A DNA stretch of 64,000 nucleotides from Eustoma russellianum. Taxonomy: Eukaryota; Streptophyta; Magnoliopsida; Gentianales; Gentianaceae. Under the pieces are notes generated by a model. The model had not been told where the DNA came from, searched no databases, and was given only the letters and a program-made list of their open reading frames with translations. Within the stretch, counting starts at the first letter, position 1. Each line of letters begins with the position of its first letter. Positions 10,018 through 21,309 of the stretch are shown here, piece by piece. A program made the translations under genes and the position numbers. The DNA lies in the NCBI GenBank assembly GCA_036186865.1, contig AP025055.1, forward strand, positions 10,377,731-10,441,730, given 5' to 3'.

Positions 10018-12975
10018 TGCTGAGACGAAGATGACAGGTTCTGAGCGCGCATATGATGCAAGTACATCGGATGAAACACGGATGGTGTATCATCGGTCTA
10101 TGGCAAATCTGTGACTAGCACAATCTCGAGCTCTCTTATTTTGGAAGCAAAAAGCAAATATAAAGTGGATGAGAGAGGGAGAGGCGAACACACAGTTTTT
10201 TCATCAAACAGTAAAAAAAAGAGGCATCGACAATCTATGCGCTGGATCATTCGTGAAGATGGGGTTGAATGTGACAGTCAACAAGATATTGAGCAAGAGG
10301 CAATTCGCCATTATCAAGCTTTGTTTACAAGCTCGCCTACGACACATCATGATGACATTTTGTAGTATATACCACAAATGGTAACAGATGACGACAATCT
10401 TATTCTTCCAACCTTGTCGGATGTGGATGAAGTAAAGCAGGCTGTGTGGGATTTATGTCCGACAAGTGTAGCTGGCCCGGATGGTTTTTCAGGATCCTTT
10501 TATCAACGATTCTGGTCGACAATCTCTTCAGATGTTCATAAAGCATCCAGGAGTTCTTTCTCGGCATTCGACCACCCAGTCAGATGGTAGCAGCTCTCAT
10601 ACTCTTATACCTAAAGTTGCCAATCCAGAAACTTTTTCTAAGTTCCGCCCTATTTGTCTGACTAATTTCTTAGCCAAGATAATTACACGGATTGTTGCTA
10701 CACGATTCTCTTTTATACTTCTGTGGTTAATATCTCCAGAACAATCTGGTTTTCTGAAGGGTCGGGACATTACAGAGCAAATTCTACTGACTCAGGAAAT
10801 AGTGCATGTAATAGATAGGCCAGTTCGGGGCGGTCATGTCATTGTCAAGTTGGACATGGCAAAAGAATTTAATAGGGGTATGTTGGTCTTACTTGGCGAA
10901 TCTTTTGTTGAAAATGGGCTTCCATGCGAGGTTAGTGTGCATCCTCATCAACAACCTAGCTGCGACTCAATGTTCAATCTTGATAAATGGAAAACCAGTT
11001 GGATTTTTTTTAGTGTCACGTAGGGTAAAACAAGGTGATGTACTTTCGCCACTCTTATTTATTTTGGCTTCGGAAGGATTTTCTAGAGGGCTTAATTCGC
11101 TTATGGCAGAAGGATTATTATACGGTTTCCAAGAGGGCAGGGTTCCACGAGTATCTCATTTGGGATTCACAGATGATTTGGTAATTTTCCTAAATGGATC
11201 CATTCGGAATTTGCAACGCTTTCAACAATTTCTGGATACTTATCAACAAGCATCAGGCCAATTGGTAAACCTTTACAAAAGCCAAGTTGTAGTTGGCGAT
11301 AGAGTCTTTGTGACACGTGTTTTTCAAGTCCTGGTATGCTATTGGCTACCCTCTCTATAAAATATCTTGGATCATATTTATATAAAGATAAACCGTGCTG
11401 CTTATTGTACCTCGTTGATTGCTCACTTTGACGCTACGCTGAATTCTTGGTCCTCAAAACTGCTATCCATAGCCGGTCGAGTGATCCTAATCCGACATGC
11501 ACTATGTTCTATGCCGCTTCATATTATTGCCAGTTCATGTCTACCGCAGAGTGTAATACAAATTTTAAACCAGAAACTCTCTCATTTTCTATAGAATGGT
11601 CGCCATCATTGGAAATCTTGGGATAATATTTGTCGGCCTAAAGAGTATGGGGGCCTGGATATCCGCAGCCTCTCTAGGGTGCAGCTAGCATATGATTGTC
11701 AGTTGTGGTGGAAATATCACCATTCTTCATCATTATGCACAGCATACGGTAGGACAAAATATGGCCATCGACACTCATTATATGCTCATATATATGATTC
11801 TCCTACATGGAAGCGCATTTGTAGGATCACTGCTTATATGTCCCCTCTAGTGCGGACTACTCCAGATGGCCTTTTTTGGATTCTAGAAAATTCTAGACAA
11901 TTCACGCTCAAGTCGGTATGTATGCTTCTTTCATCTGCGTCATCTCAGTTTCCTCTTTTGCGATACATTTGGTGGCCAAGCTTACACTTGGGAGGCAGGA
12001 TATTCCTTTGGAAGTTATGGATGTGCTCACTGCCTATCGCTGATTTTCTTCGGACATGGCAAACTATATTTCTAACACAATGCGTGTTTTGCAGGCTACA
12101 CTCAGATTATATAGATCACACTTTTCTCCACTGTCCTGCCATAATATCATTGTGGCAGAAAATATCTATATTATTTTTTAGTCCAATGCCATCTCAATCA
12201 ACAAACCATCTATATTTACTACGCTGGTGGCGAACGTCCTCTTTACATAATGATTGGTTAATTGAGAGCGGTTGTGCCGTCAATGGTAGTTTGGGTCATT
12301 TGGAAGGAATATACGAATATAAGATTTGGAGAATGCAGCTTTTCATATCGCCAATTATTTGAGAGGGTTTGGGATCATGTATTTACTTGCTGCACAACAA
12401 ATCAGGGCCGAAAAAATACTCAGCATGTTCCGCATTTGGTAGCCTACGCTTTCTCTCCATCCATTAGATCGCGGAGACCAAGAATAATTCGTTGGGAGCA
12501 GCCGCTAACAGGCAAATTAAAATTGAATGTTGACGCTTCGGTAAGACAATACAATGCATCTGCAGGCGTAGTATTGCGTAACCATCAAGGAAAATTGATT
12601 TCAACCATTTGCTTCTATTTGCCTGCTATGATGCCCTTGAGGCCTGAGCTTATGGCTTTACAGTATGCCCTCATATTTTATTCCAGGGATCACGACCATT
12701 TAGTAATTGAGACATACTGTAAAATATTATTGGATCATATATCTGCTCCTGACCGATTTACAGGATCTGATGCTTCTGACTTGAGGCGTACCATCCAATT
12801 TCTGAGTTTAAACGCCTCATCTTTAAAAATATTATCCTCGGGAGGCAAACACAGCAGCACATACACTCTTGCGATATGGATTACATTCGGCAGGTGTTAC
12901 TATTTTCGCTTCCTCCGCAGATTTACCAGGCGATGTTCGAGTAGCCATTTCAATGGATATCTCGATTCCTAACAT
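10018..12975 (+). pseudogene. LINE A1 ORF2: reverse transcriptase, zf-RVT and RNase H, frameshifted
   Basis: Plant LINE ORF2 primes and copies the element RNA at the target site. Readable blocks in order: linker WKQKANIKWMREGEANTQFF (from 10145); RT fingers SPTSVAGPDGF-like (near 10455); palm PICLTNFLAKIITRIVA; QSGFLKGRDITEQIL; KLDMAKEFNR; QGDVLSPLLFILASEGFS (11030); active-site loop GFTDDLVIFLNG (11163), which keeps the double Asp; a zinc-binding zf-RVT segment (IFLWKLWMCSLPIADFL, then CVFCRLHSD, near 12000-12110); and an RNase H fold at 12490-12860 (LKLNVDAS, PLRPELMALQ). The third RNase H acidic residue is lost (IETYC where sister copies have ETDC), and the C-terminal His/Asp block is scrambled. 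At least six frame breaks make it non-coding. Confidence 0.87.
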
Positions 12976-13866
12976 TCGCTTTTGATTTCTTGTCTCCAAA
13001 TGGGTTGTCCTGCTAATGAAATAGTTGCCTATGTCATCTTATGGCATAGGCAACAACGGTTTGTTATCCTGCCACTTATTTTGATGTTATTCGCTCCACT
13101 AAATCACAGTTATTGCATGGAACACAAATTAACTTTCTGTGGTCTTACTGAGGAACATAAACAATGCTTGCCGCACCTTATTGATCCATTGAGGCGCTGC
13201 TGGATGAGAGCCTCCGGCCTAGCTTATACACGGTTGCCTGTATTCTTCTTGAACGCAGGCAACGGCTGTATGTACATGGTTCTCTATTTATTCTTTTTAT
13301 TCAAACACGTTTATTTTGTATTGACCATTTTCAATGTATGGCATACACGATTACGGGATGTGCAAATGGAGAGACTGGAAATACCCAATCTAAACTGCAC
13401 AGATTTATTCTGACTTTGTACAGTCTGGCGTGGATGATACACCATTCACTCTTCTTCAATCTCGTCGAGTTTCAGCGACTTTATACAGTGAGTACCGATG
13501 CAGTGGCTGATTTTACAAAGGGATTTATCCGAGAAGGCTTGAGGCAATGATTAATATTTCAGACAATGGAGCTCACTGTTAATTCTCTCTTTCTATTACA
13601 TTATTCAGTCCGTTTAGTATTATGCTTTGTATTTGATCAACGTTCTAAATATATAAATATGCAAGCTTTTTCCTTGGCCAAGGTTTTATCCATAAGGGTG
13701 GTTTTACTTGTCAAAGTTTTAATACGGCATATCATATATGATTAGAGGTTGACAATCATTACATCCTTACATTCACTTTTTTTTTCGTATGATGAACCTC
13801 CATGTATATGTAATATGATTTTCCTCTGCCACAAGTGAGGCTTAATTCAATAAAATCATCTTTATT
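12976..13866 (+). other. LINE A1 3' UTR with two GTTGCC hairpins
   Basis: Hairpin 1 is at 13024-13054 (GTTGCCTATG paired with CATAGGCAAC, 10 bp). Hairpin 2 is at 13233-13263 (GTTGCCTG paired with CAGGCAAC, 8 bp). A block at 13667-13743, beginning CTTTTTCCTTGGCCAAGG and ending TATCATATATGATT, is nearly identical to 55322-55400 in LINE C. The tail carries AATAAAA. Frames here read as short ORFs but show no domain. Confidence 0.75.
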
Positions 13867-13867
13867 T

Positions 13868-13905
13868 ATAAATATATATACACACACACATATATACGTA
13901 TGTAT
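13868..13905. repeat. TA/CA microsatellite at the A1-A2 junction
   Basis: An AT-rich run with CACACACACA sits between the A1 tail and the first readable A2 codon. It probably includes the A1 3' tail and any target-site duplication, which cannot be delimited in simple sequence. Confidence 0.6.
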
Positions 13906-15064
13906 ATTACACGAAGCTCATTACATTACGCACCTCATGAGGTTAATATGGTGGCGCATCATCTAGCGCAACATATCCGTTTCATCTACAAAACTGTCAC
14001 ATTTATTTCTCTTTCACATCTTCCACACATACAATGCGTGCTCTCGATTGAGTGCTGTCCACGCTTTGCATTCCATGGTTGTTGCTTGTATCCCTATGAT
14101 ATAGGCAACCTCGGTATGACTTTCTCACTATGCTATTTTCGTTTACACTATGCATACCATGTCTTCACCATTTTCTTGCATCTCTTATCTGTGAGCTTAT
14201 TACTACTCCTGCATGCAAACGTTTCCCCTTCAACATGTCGGAATGCAGACAGCTTGGACGTTTTACATGTTGCCCATATTATCAAAATATGGGCAACGGT
14301 GGTATGTTTCTTTTTAATTCCACAATCTTTGAGTATTTGCTATTGGAATCATTTCAATGATCATTTGTTTAATACTGGCGGAGGTTGGGGCGAGTCAAGC
14401 CACAAACATACAGACATGGACCAATGCCAAGCCCATATTCTCAACATAAACCACCGGAGCTCGACACATATTCAGGAGTTTTCAAATGAATCCTATCATA
14501 TAGGTTGGCATCATCATATAGATTGTTGCCTTGGTCCGATGTCGACCAAGGTAATGGCGGTATGTGTCTCTTTTCCTTTGTTGTCATATTTGCCCATGCT
14601 ATCCTTCAGGATCTCTATTTTGACATCTTATTTCATTGCTTTCGAGTTAATTGGGACTGGCCTGTATGCTGCGGAGAACAAGACTCCTGAGATAGTCATT
14701 TGAATGCTACAAACTATAGTGGATTCTCTCCATTGTAACTACATTAGTACATTTCCATACACTAAGGGACTGCTACAACAGCTTCATGTGTTGCTAATAC
14801 AGCAGCTTTCCACCACAGATATTGCTCACGCCGATTTCTATTTCGTTACTTTTGATTATAATTCGTTTATCATGCCAATATGCACATTATTGGTCTCTAA
14901 TTTTTTTCGCTTTATATATCTTTACTTTCTTATTTTATTTGGTTTGGGAGAGTCTCCCTCCATAACTGGGTCTATAATCTAACCACGGTATTCCTCTGTC
15001 ATAGGTGAGGTTTTCAAATATCAATAAAACAACCGGACGGTACCGCCTGTCCTTCTACAAAAAA
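13906..15064 (+). mobile_element. LINE A2: strongly 5'-truncated LINE, head-to-tail after A1
   Basis: The copy starts in the last codons of ORF2: LHYAPHEVNMVAHHLAQ at 13915-13970 matches YTPHETNMVAHYLSQ of LINE C, the C-terminal RNase H block. The rest is 3' UTR, including three hairpins at 14081-14109, 14269-14297 and 14525-14555. It ends with CCTCTGTCATAGGTGAGG, an AATAAAA and a terminal hairpin GACGGTACCGCCTGTCC followed by A-rich sequence. The tail type matches LINE B and differs from A1 and C, so A2 is a separate insertion of another subfamily and not a duplication of A1. Confidence 0.82.
14081..14555 (+). other. Three GTTGCC-family hairpins in the LINE A2 3' UTR
   Basis: 14081-14109: GTTGCTTGTATC pairs with GATATAGGCAAC, 12 bp with two G-T wobbles. 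14269-14297: GTTGCCCATATT pairs with AATATGGGCAAC, 12 bp, perfect, 5-nt loop. 14525-14555: GTTGCCTTGGTC pairs with GACCAAGGTAAT, 12 bp with two wobbles. The right arms are followed by CTCGGTATG, GGTGGTATG and GGCGGTATG. The outer six pairs and the right flank are conserved; the inner six pairs differ in every copy yet remain paired. Confidence 0.85.
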
Positions 15065-15065
15065 A

Positions 15066-15098
<33 letters not shown>

Positions 15099-15111
15099 AT
15101 ATATATATTGA
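15063..15111. repeat. (GTAT)n / (AT)n microsatellite
   Basis: A simple run of ATATATATATGTATGTATGT type directly follows the A2 tail. It separates the LINE from the gypsy integrase fragment. Confidence 0.9.
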
Positions 15112-15169
15112 TGAAAGTTAGGGACATATGATAGAACAGTTTATGACTGACTAGAAACCTGTAGCTCTG

Positions 15170-15486
15170 GAACTTACAGCTTGAAAATAAAAATAAACAA
15201 TATGACGAACAAGGTAACAAAAGAAAGAAGCACAAGATCTTTGAACCAAGAGATCTAGTATGGGTAAATTTGCAAATGGGGTGGTTTCTGGAGGAGAGGA
15301 AGTCCAAATTGCAACCTCGAAGAGATGTCTTTTTAAAGTACTTTCTCACATAAATGACAACGCCTGTGTCATCGACCTTTTCCCAGGTAAGTATGGTGAT
15401 GTTTCGAATACTTTCAATGTTACTGATTTGTCTCAATTCTGCATAGATTTGGATTCGAGGACGAATCCTTTTGACCAGGGAGGGAA
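15170..15486 (+). pseudogene. Gypsy-2: C-terminus of a Ty3/gypsy integrase, ending at its polypurine tract
   Basis: The plus strand encodes the tail typical of plant Ty3/gypsy polyproteins: NKRKKHKIFEPRDLVWV, RKSKLQPRRDV, GKYGDVSNTFNVTDLS, and then the terminal signature LDSRTNPFDQGGND. A frame change occurs near 15340, so it is not intact. Immediately after comes a purine-rich tract, CCAGGGAGGGAA (15475-15486), and the LTR start TGACATTGAGC at 15487. Nothing upstream of about 15112 belongs to this element, so it was truncated before or by the LINE region. Confidence 0.85.
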
Positions 15487-15544
15487 TGACATTGAGCACA
15501 ATCCACAATCCACAATCCACAAGTAAAAGACATGTAAAAGACAT
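15487..15544 (+). repeat. Gypsy-2 3' LTR, first piece
   Basis: The LTR start (TG) abuts the polypurine tract and carries ATCCACA and GTAAAAGACAT repeats. It is cut after 58 bp by the Tekay element. The last five bases, GACAT (15540-15544), are that element's target duplication; the LTR resumes at 25117. Confidence 0.8.
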
Positions 15545-17726
15545 TGTAGCGCCCCGACCCGGACAGCGGAATCCAAACCGGTACACCCGTCGTGGCTTAC
15601 TGAGAAGACTACAAGACGTCTCATCTCTCGAATACACATCATCAATGACGTAAGAGAAATAAGTGCGGAAACATATCTCGTGAATCTGAATCATCAACGC
15701 AATACATCGAAAGACAAAGCGAACACCAAAAACTGTACATGGTCGCAGCCATCTAAAACCTCAAATGAATCAGAAATAACATAATCTAGCTAATCAATTC
15801 TCTCCACAAAGTCTAGGCATCCCATTCTGCCCACTCGCCGTCGTCCTCAATGAAAATCATATCGTAGCTAGGCTCATCTGCAATGACAAAGGTAGTACCC
15901 TTAGCGAAAAACGCTAGCAAGTAACCCGCTTATAAGACATACGGGATCAACACATGGCAAGACATGAGTAATATATAATTCAAGGGAATTGTGGGGCACA
16001 TGTCTCGTAAAACTTCCAAATATATATAGGCGAATAATGTAATAAAGCAAGTACAGCAATTTGCACGCAAATAACAATTCATTGGCTATCAAATACCACG
16101 CACATCCATACCACATTGACTCTTGTGATGCATGTCAAAATATGCACTACACTACCCGATCACAAATGCATGAGCCATTTCTTTTCAAATCAGTGCAATG
16201 CATGTCACAATGTCCGGTCTCGTAACTCGTTACCCTGTAACGCGCCCCGGCTTATATTTCCATCCCGGTTTACGTTATAGGCTCGTATGCTCTGTGATGC
16301 GCCTCGGCTTATATTTCCATCCCGATTTACATCACAGATCTCGTAAAACTCTGCAATGCACCTCGGCTTATATTTCCATCCCGATTAACATTGCAGAGAA
16401 CTTTATACCTTGTAACGCGCCCCGGCTTATATTTCCATCCCGGTTTACGTTACAGCCTTTTGTGCCCTGCAATGCGCCCCGGCTTATATTTCCATCCCGG
16501 TTTACATTACAGGTCACCTTCGCAAATCTGTGCCGAAGCACCTCTCTTTTTCAAAACAATATGCAAATGCAAGTGCCATGATGCAAGACTCCTCGTTTCA
16601 ATCTCATATCTCGTTCACATAAGCAGTTCATGTACACATGCGCAAATGCAAGCAACACACAAGATTTCACTAGCTTACACATCCAAACTTAGGCTTCAAC
16701 CATCTCGTCAACACTTAGTCTTGATTCTAAGGTTCACAAACCAAGGCAAGTATCCCTATCCATCCTTCATTGAACTCTAAAACACCTCGTGCGTTCATCT
16801 CCTAACCCTCCTAGGTTATCCACGTTGAAACCCGATTCGAAAACCCCTTTGAAATCACCAAGTCGATTCACCATCCTAAATCACCAAGTCGAAAACCCGA
16901 TTCGAGAACCATAAACACCAACGTACCCAAACTTCATCCCAATCAATCCAAGCCTAATCCCTGCTATCACCACATGCTTAAACTGCAGATTCAAACGCTA
17001 TGCACATAACAAACAATGATTCAAGCCTAGTACACAATTACTCCGACTTTATCGAACCAAAAATCTCATCTTTTCCTCAAACCTCACACAATCATGAAAT
17101 CACACCAAGAAGGGATTCGAGGGGTAAGGATTTGCAGTATTTCGGATAATCCACAACAACGATGAATGATTTTCATATATAGTGGCCAAATCTCGAACCA
17201 AAACACATAAAGCGTACACATAGATTCACATAGAGAAACTACTGCATGGTGATCCAATTTGATATCAAAATAGGCCATTTTTCTCTTTCACAAAACGTAG
17301 GAACTTATAAGATGATTACTTGCCTTTGATTACTCGAAGAACGAAAGAGGATCGGACGAAGATTGAAGGATGGATCTTGAAGAAATCCTTGCCTAGGGTT
17401 GAGAATGCCAACGTCGCCTATGGGGATGGAGGGGTTGCGTCAGTTTTCTCTGCGTAATGAGGAAACTGACGTTTGTCAGTTTTTATATGGGCAGGGTGAA
17501 ATTTGGAGTTTCTAAATTATATCTATCATCTTTTTTATCTTAAAGGATAAACCTTTATTATTTAATTCTAAAATTAAATACAAATTAATTTTAATATTTA
17601 ATCTTCTCATTAATTTCTAATTAATCCTCATACTTAATTCCTAATTCATTACCGTTGACCGTCATTAATCTTCATTAATTCCTTCTTTGTCTTTTAATTA
17701 ACCTACGGAGGGTGCGGGGCATAACA
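15545..17726 (-). repeat. Tekay element 3' LTR
   Basis: 2182 bp. Compared with the partner LTR it lacks about 290 bp (partner 24012-24298), replaced by about 27 bp that copy the preceding CACCAAGTCG and ACCCGATTCG motifs. It contains the five-unit hairpin array at 16234-16513. A TATA-like CTATATATATTTGG is present on the minus strand near 16016-16030. The plus-strand ORFs across this LTR are repeat translations and are not genes. Confidence 0.95.
16234..16513. repeat. Five tandem covarying hairpins in the Tekay LTR
   Basis: Five units of about 58 bp at 16234-16281, 16291-16338, 16350-16397, 16409-16456 and 16466-16513. All keep the core CTTATATTTCCATCC. Arms change together: CCTGTAACG/CGTTATAGG, TCTGTGATG/CATCACAGA, TCTGCAATG/CATTGCAGA, TGTAACG/CGTTACA, CCTGCAATG/CATTACAGG. 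An inner 4-bp stem also switches together: CCGG/CCGG in units 1, 4 and 5, TCGG/CCGA in units 2 and 3. The same array is at 23361-23640 in the partner LTR, with a few C-to-T type changes. Confidence 0.92.
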
Positions 17727-17740
17727 TTCCACCCCCCTTA
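17727..17740 (-). promoter_or_regulatory. Tekay polypurine tract
   Basis: The minus strand reads TAAGGGGGGTGGAA immediately inside the 3' LTR, the expected plus-strand primer of the retroelement. Confidence 0.85.
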
Positions 17741-17771
17741 CAAAACGTTTCGTCCTCGAAACTGACGTACC

Positions 17772-20700
17772 TTATTGGAAGAGGTGTGGGTAAAGTTCCA
17801 TCATTTGTTCCTCAAGCTCCCACGTGGCTTCACACTCCGTATGGTTACTCCACTGAACTTTGACATACGGAATCACACGTCTGCGCAGGACTTGGTCTTT
17901 CCTATCCACAATCCTTATCGGACGTTCCTCGTAAGTGATATCTTCTTTAACATCTAACGGTTGAGTTTCAAGGACATGGTTCGGGTCCGATACGTACTTC
18001 CTTAGTTGAGATACGTGAAATACGTTATGGAATTGGGACAAGCTCGGAGGCAAGGCTAACTGATATGCTCTTTCTCCAACCTTGCCAAGCACTTCATAAG
18101 GTCCAATATATCTTGGGCTTAACTTGCCCTTCATTCCGAATCTTGCAACTCCCTTGGTGGGTGAAACACGTAAATAGACCTTTTCACCTTCCTCAAACTC
18201 CAAGGGTCGCCTCTTTGTGTCAGCCCAACTCTTACTGCGATCCTGAGCCACTTTTAGTTTCTCTCTTATCACTTTCACCTTTTCAACTGTTTGCTCAACC
18301 AATTCAGGTGCAGTGATTGTCCTTTCCCCAACTTCGTCCCAACAAACAGGGGACCTGCACTTACGTCCATATAAAGATTCAAATGGCGCCATGCCAATTG
18401 CACTGTGATAGCTGTTATTATATGAGAACTCCATCAATTTCAGCATGCTATCCCAGCTTCCTTGGAAATCTAAAGCGCATGCTCTCAACATATCTTCCAA
18501 GGTTTGGATGGTTCTCTCGGATTGTCCATCCGTTTGTGGGTGGTATGCGGTACTCATCCTTAACTCTGTACCCATAGCTTTCTGGAATGCCCTCCAAAAC
18601 TTAGAGGTAAACTTGGGATCGCGGTCTGATACAATGCTGACAGGGACTCCGTGCAGACTCACAATGTTATCCACATATATATTGGATAGTTTCTCATAAG
18701 AGGTACCATGTGGCATAGCTATGAAGTGAGATGTTTTTGTCAAACGGTCTACAATCACCCAAATCATCTCGTTTCCATTTCTGGTCTCGGGTAGTCCCAT
18801 TACGAAGTCCATCGTCACGTGTTCCCACTTCCATTCCGGAATCTCTAGTGGTTTCATCAAACCATCAGGTCGTTGATGTTTGGCTTTGACTTGTTGGCAA
18901 ACCAAATACCTTTCAACATACTCCGCTATAGATCTCTTCATCCCTATCCACCAATAGTTTCTTTTGAGATCTTTGTACATCTTAGTTCTCCCGGGGTGGA
19001 TAGACATCCTTGAGTTATGCACTTCCTGGAGCAATTTCGTTCGGAGTTTGTCTTTACTGGGCACGCATAACCAATTCTGAAACCATAAACTTCCATCTCC
19101 TCACAACTGGAAGTCCTTTACTGGCCCCGTGGATAATTTGTCGTGGATTTCTTTCAGTGCTGGATCCTCATACTGCGCTTCTTTGATTCCATCTACCAAG
19201 TCTGGGCTGATAGACAAAGCTGTAAGGATATTCACCACTGAATCCACTAATTCGAGATCAAACTCCTCGATTTCTCTTTCTAACGGAGATTGTCTCGCGT
19301 GGCTAGACTTCCTGCTCAACGCATCCGCCACTCAGTTGGCCTTACCCAGATGGTAGTTGATGGTCAAGTCATAGTCCTTGAGTAACTCCAACCACCTTCT
19401 CTGTCTCATATTTAATTCTTTCTGCGAGAATAGGTACTTCAAACTCTTATGATCAGTGAACACGGCACATTTCTCTCCATATAGATAGTGTCTCCAGATC
19501 TTAAGAGCAAATACCACGGCTGCGAGTTCCAAGTCATGCGTCGGGTAATTCTGCTCATATGGTTTCAATTGTCTTGACGCGTACGAAATAACTCGTTCAT
19601 TTTGCATCAAGGCACAACCTATAAACAGAACGTTAATTTTAAGACTAGCATAAGTATATACAATACATTAATTGTAATGATGTACATACCTAGTCCTTTC
19701 TTGGACGCGTCACTATAGATCACGAAACCGTCGGTGCCGGAGGGTTGTGTCAACACCGGGGCTGTGGTCAATCTCTTCTTGAGCTCGGTAAAGCTCTGCT
19801 CGCATTCGGCAGTCCATTCGAACTTGGTCTTCTTCTGTGTCAGTCGGCTCAATGGCACTGCTATCGTTGAGAATCCCTCAACGAACTTCCTATAGTAGCC
19901 TGCCAAGCCCAGGAAGCTTCTTACTTCAGTCACGTTTGTAGGTCTTGGCCACTCTGTGTTGGCTTCTAACTTCTTAGGATCTACCGAGATCCCATCCTCA
20001 GAAATCACGTGACCGAGAAAGGCTACACTTCTTAGCCAAAATTCATACTTGCTGAATTTGGCGTAGAGCTTTTGTTGCCTCAAGATTTGCAACACCACTC
20101 TTAAGTGTACAGCGTGTGCTTGCTCGTCGGGAGAGTAGACTAGGATGTCATCGATGAACACCACCACGGATTGGTCCAATTGCTCTCGAAACACGGTGTT
20201 CATCAAGTCCATGAAGGCCGTTGGGGCAATAGTTAATCCAAAAGGCATCACCAAAAATTCATAATGCCCGTATCGAGTCCGAAAAGCAGTCTTAGGAACG
20301 TCTCCCGCTTTCACCAGCAACTGATGGTACCCTTGACGAAGGTCAATCTTTGAAAACCAGCGAGCTCTCTTTAATTGATCAAATAAATCCTCGATCCTTG
20401 GCAAGGGATATTTGTTCTTGATAGTAATCTTATTCAGCTCACGGTAGTCAATTCACAATCTCATGCTGCCATCCTTCTTCTTTACAAATAGAACTAGAGC
20501 TCCCCACGGTGATACACTGGGGCATATCAATTTCTTGTCCAACAGCTCTTGAAGTTGTCCTTTAAGCTCCTTAAGTTCCGTTGGAGCCATTCTGTACGGT
20601 GCCTTAGATATAGGCTCGGCTCCGGGTATCAAATTGATCTCCAACTCCACTTCTCTTGCTGGCGGAACTCCCGGCAAATCATCCGGAAATACATCCTTGA

Positions 20701-21208
20701 ACTCATTGATCACCGGAATTTGATCTATAGGGAGAACCTCCTGCTTCGCATCTAATGCATACACCATATATCCCTCGGCTCCTTTCTGTAAGGCTTTAAA
20801 GGCCTTAATCGTTGTCATGTATATCTTCTTTGGAGCTTTGGTTATCTTGACATTTCCTTGTACCGTGATGTCATTCATCTCAGAGTCTTTGAGGGTCACT
20901 TGCTTAAGTTTACAATCAATATTGGCATGATTCTTGGTCAGCCAATCCATGCCCAATATGACATCAAAGTCCTTCATCGGGATTGGAACTAAGGTCACCG
21001 AGAATAACTTCCCATCAAGTTCCAAGTCACAATCTTTGCACTGATGGTGAGAAACCAGTACTTGCTCGCCTGCTGCTTGCACCCTAAATGGGTTCTCAAG
21101 CCATTCGGGTAAACAGTCGAGCCCCTTGGCGAACCGCTTAGAAATGAAGGAGTGACTAGCTCCACTATCAAATAACACGTTGGCGGGTACTTCGTTAACT
21201 AAGATCAC
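17772..21208 (-). pseudogene. Tekay pol: protease, RT, RNase H, integrase, chromodomain
   Basis: Domains in order: protease (VLFDSGASHSFIS, near 21180); RT with WFSKIDLRQGYHQL, YEFLVMPFGLTIAPTAF and the intact active site FIDDILVYS (20160); RNase H with VIYSDASKKGLG, FTDHKSLKYLF and VADALSRKS; integrase with the zinc-binding N-terminus, DFVMGLPETR, VIVDRLTKTSHFI, SDRDPKFTSKFW and the Glu in GQSERTIQTLED; and a C-terminal chromodomain region (RIVDRKDQVLRRR, VKVQWSNHTECEATWE) ending at PHLFQ. Chromodomains of this group are thought to steer integration into heterochromatin. In-frame TGA codons lie at about 20460, 19330 and 19105. A 71-nt intron-like insertion (19619-19689) sits in RNase H. All main catalytic motifs remain readable. 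Confidence 0.94.
19619..19689 (-). other. Intron-like 71-nt insertion within Tekay pol
   Basis: On the minus strand the sequence runs CTAG|GTATGTACATC...CTGTTTATAG|GTTGTGCC. It has consensus GT and AG ends, is AT-rich, and has a T-rich stretch before the acceptor. Removing exactly 71 nt rejoins KKGLG to CALMQ, the expected RNase H sequence, and restores the frame, which otherwise hits a stop. TAGGT occurs at both edges, so the segment can also be read as a small insertion with a 5-bp duplication. Confidence 0.65.
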
Positions 21209-21309
21209 ACCTAATCATAAGAGGGTAACACATAAAGGTTTTCACAAAAAACACATTGAATCTCCAACTTAAACTACTAAAATTCAACTTAACAACTAAT
21301 ATTTAACTT

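Larger units (their letters stand above)
10018..13866 (+). mobile_element. LINE A1: 5'-truncated plant L1-type LINE
   Basis: This non-LTR element begins inside ORF2, in the linker between endonuclease and RT, and ends at a 3' tail with CCTCTGCCACAAGTGAGGC and an AATAAAA signal near 13848, followed by an AT-rich run. ORF1 and the endonuclease are missing, as is common after incomplete target-primed reverse transcription. The 3' UTR (12976-13866) carries two hairpins of the GTTGCC family and a box at 13667-13743 shared with LINE C. It is joined directly to Copia-2 on the left and to LINE A2 on the right. Confidence 0.88.

Noticed and set aside
13900..14703. A 267-aa plus-strand ORF as a gene
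   Set aside because: Its first codons are the end of LINE ORF2 RNase H; the rest is LINE A2 3' UTR with hairpins.
16234..16513. CRISPR-like array
   Set aside because: Units are 58 bp in a plant LTR, spacers are not unique, and the repeats form hairpins whose arms vary. No cas genes or prokaryotic context.
16198..16780. Plus-strand ORFs across the Tekay LTR (127 and 129 aa; repeated at 23325-23907)
   Set aside because: They translate the tandem hairpin units of the LTR, antisense to the element, and have no protein-like conservation beyond the repeat.
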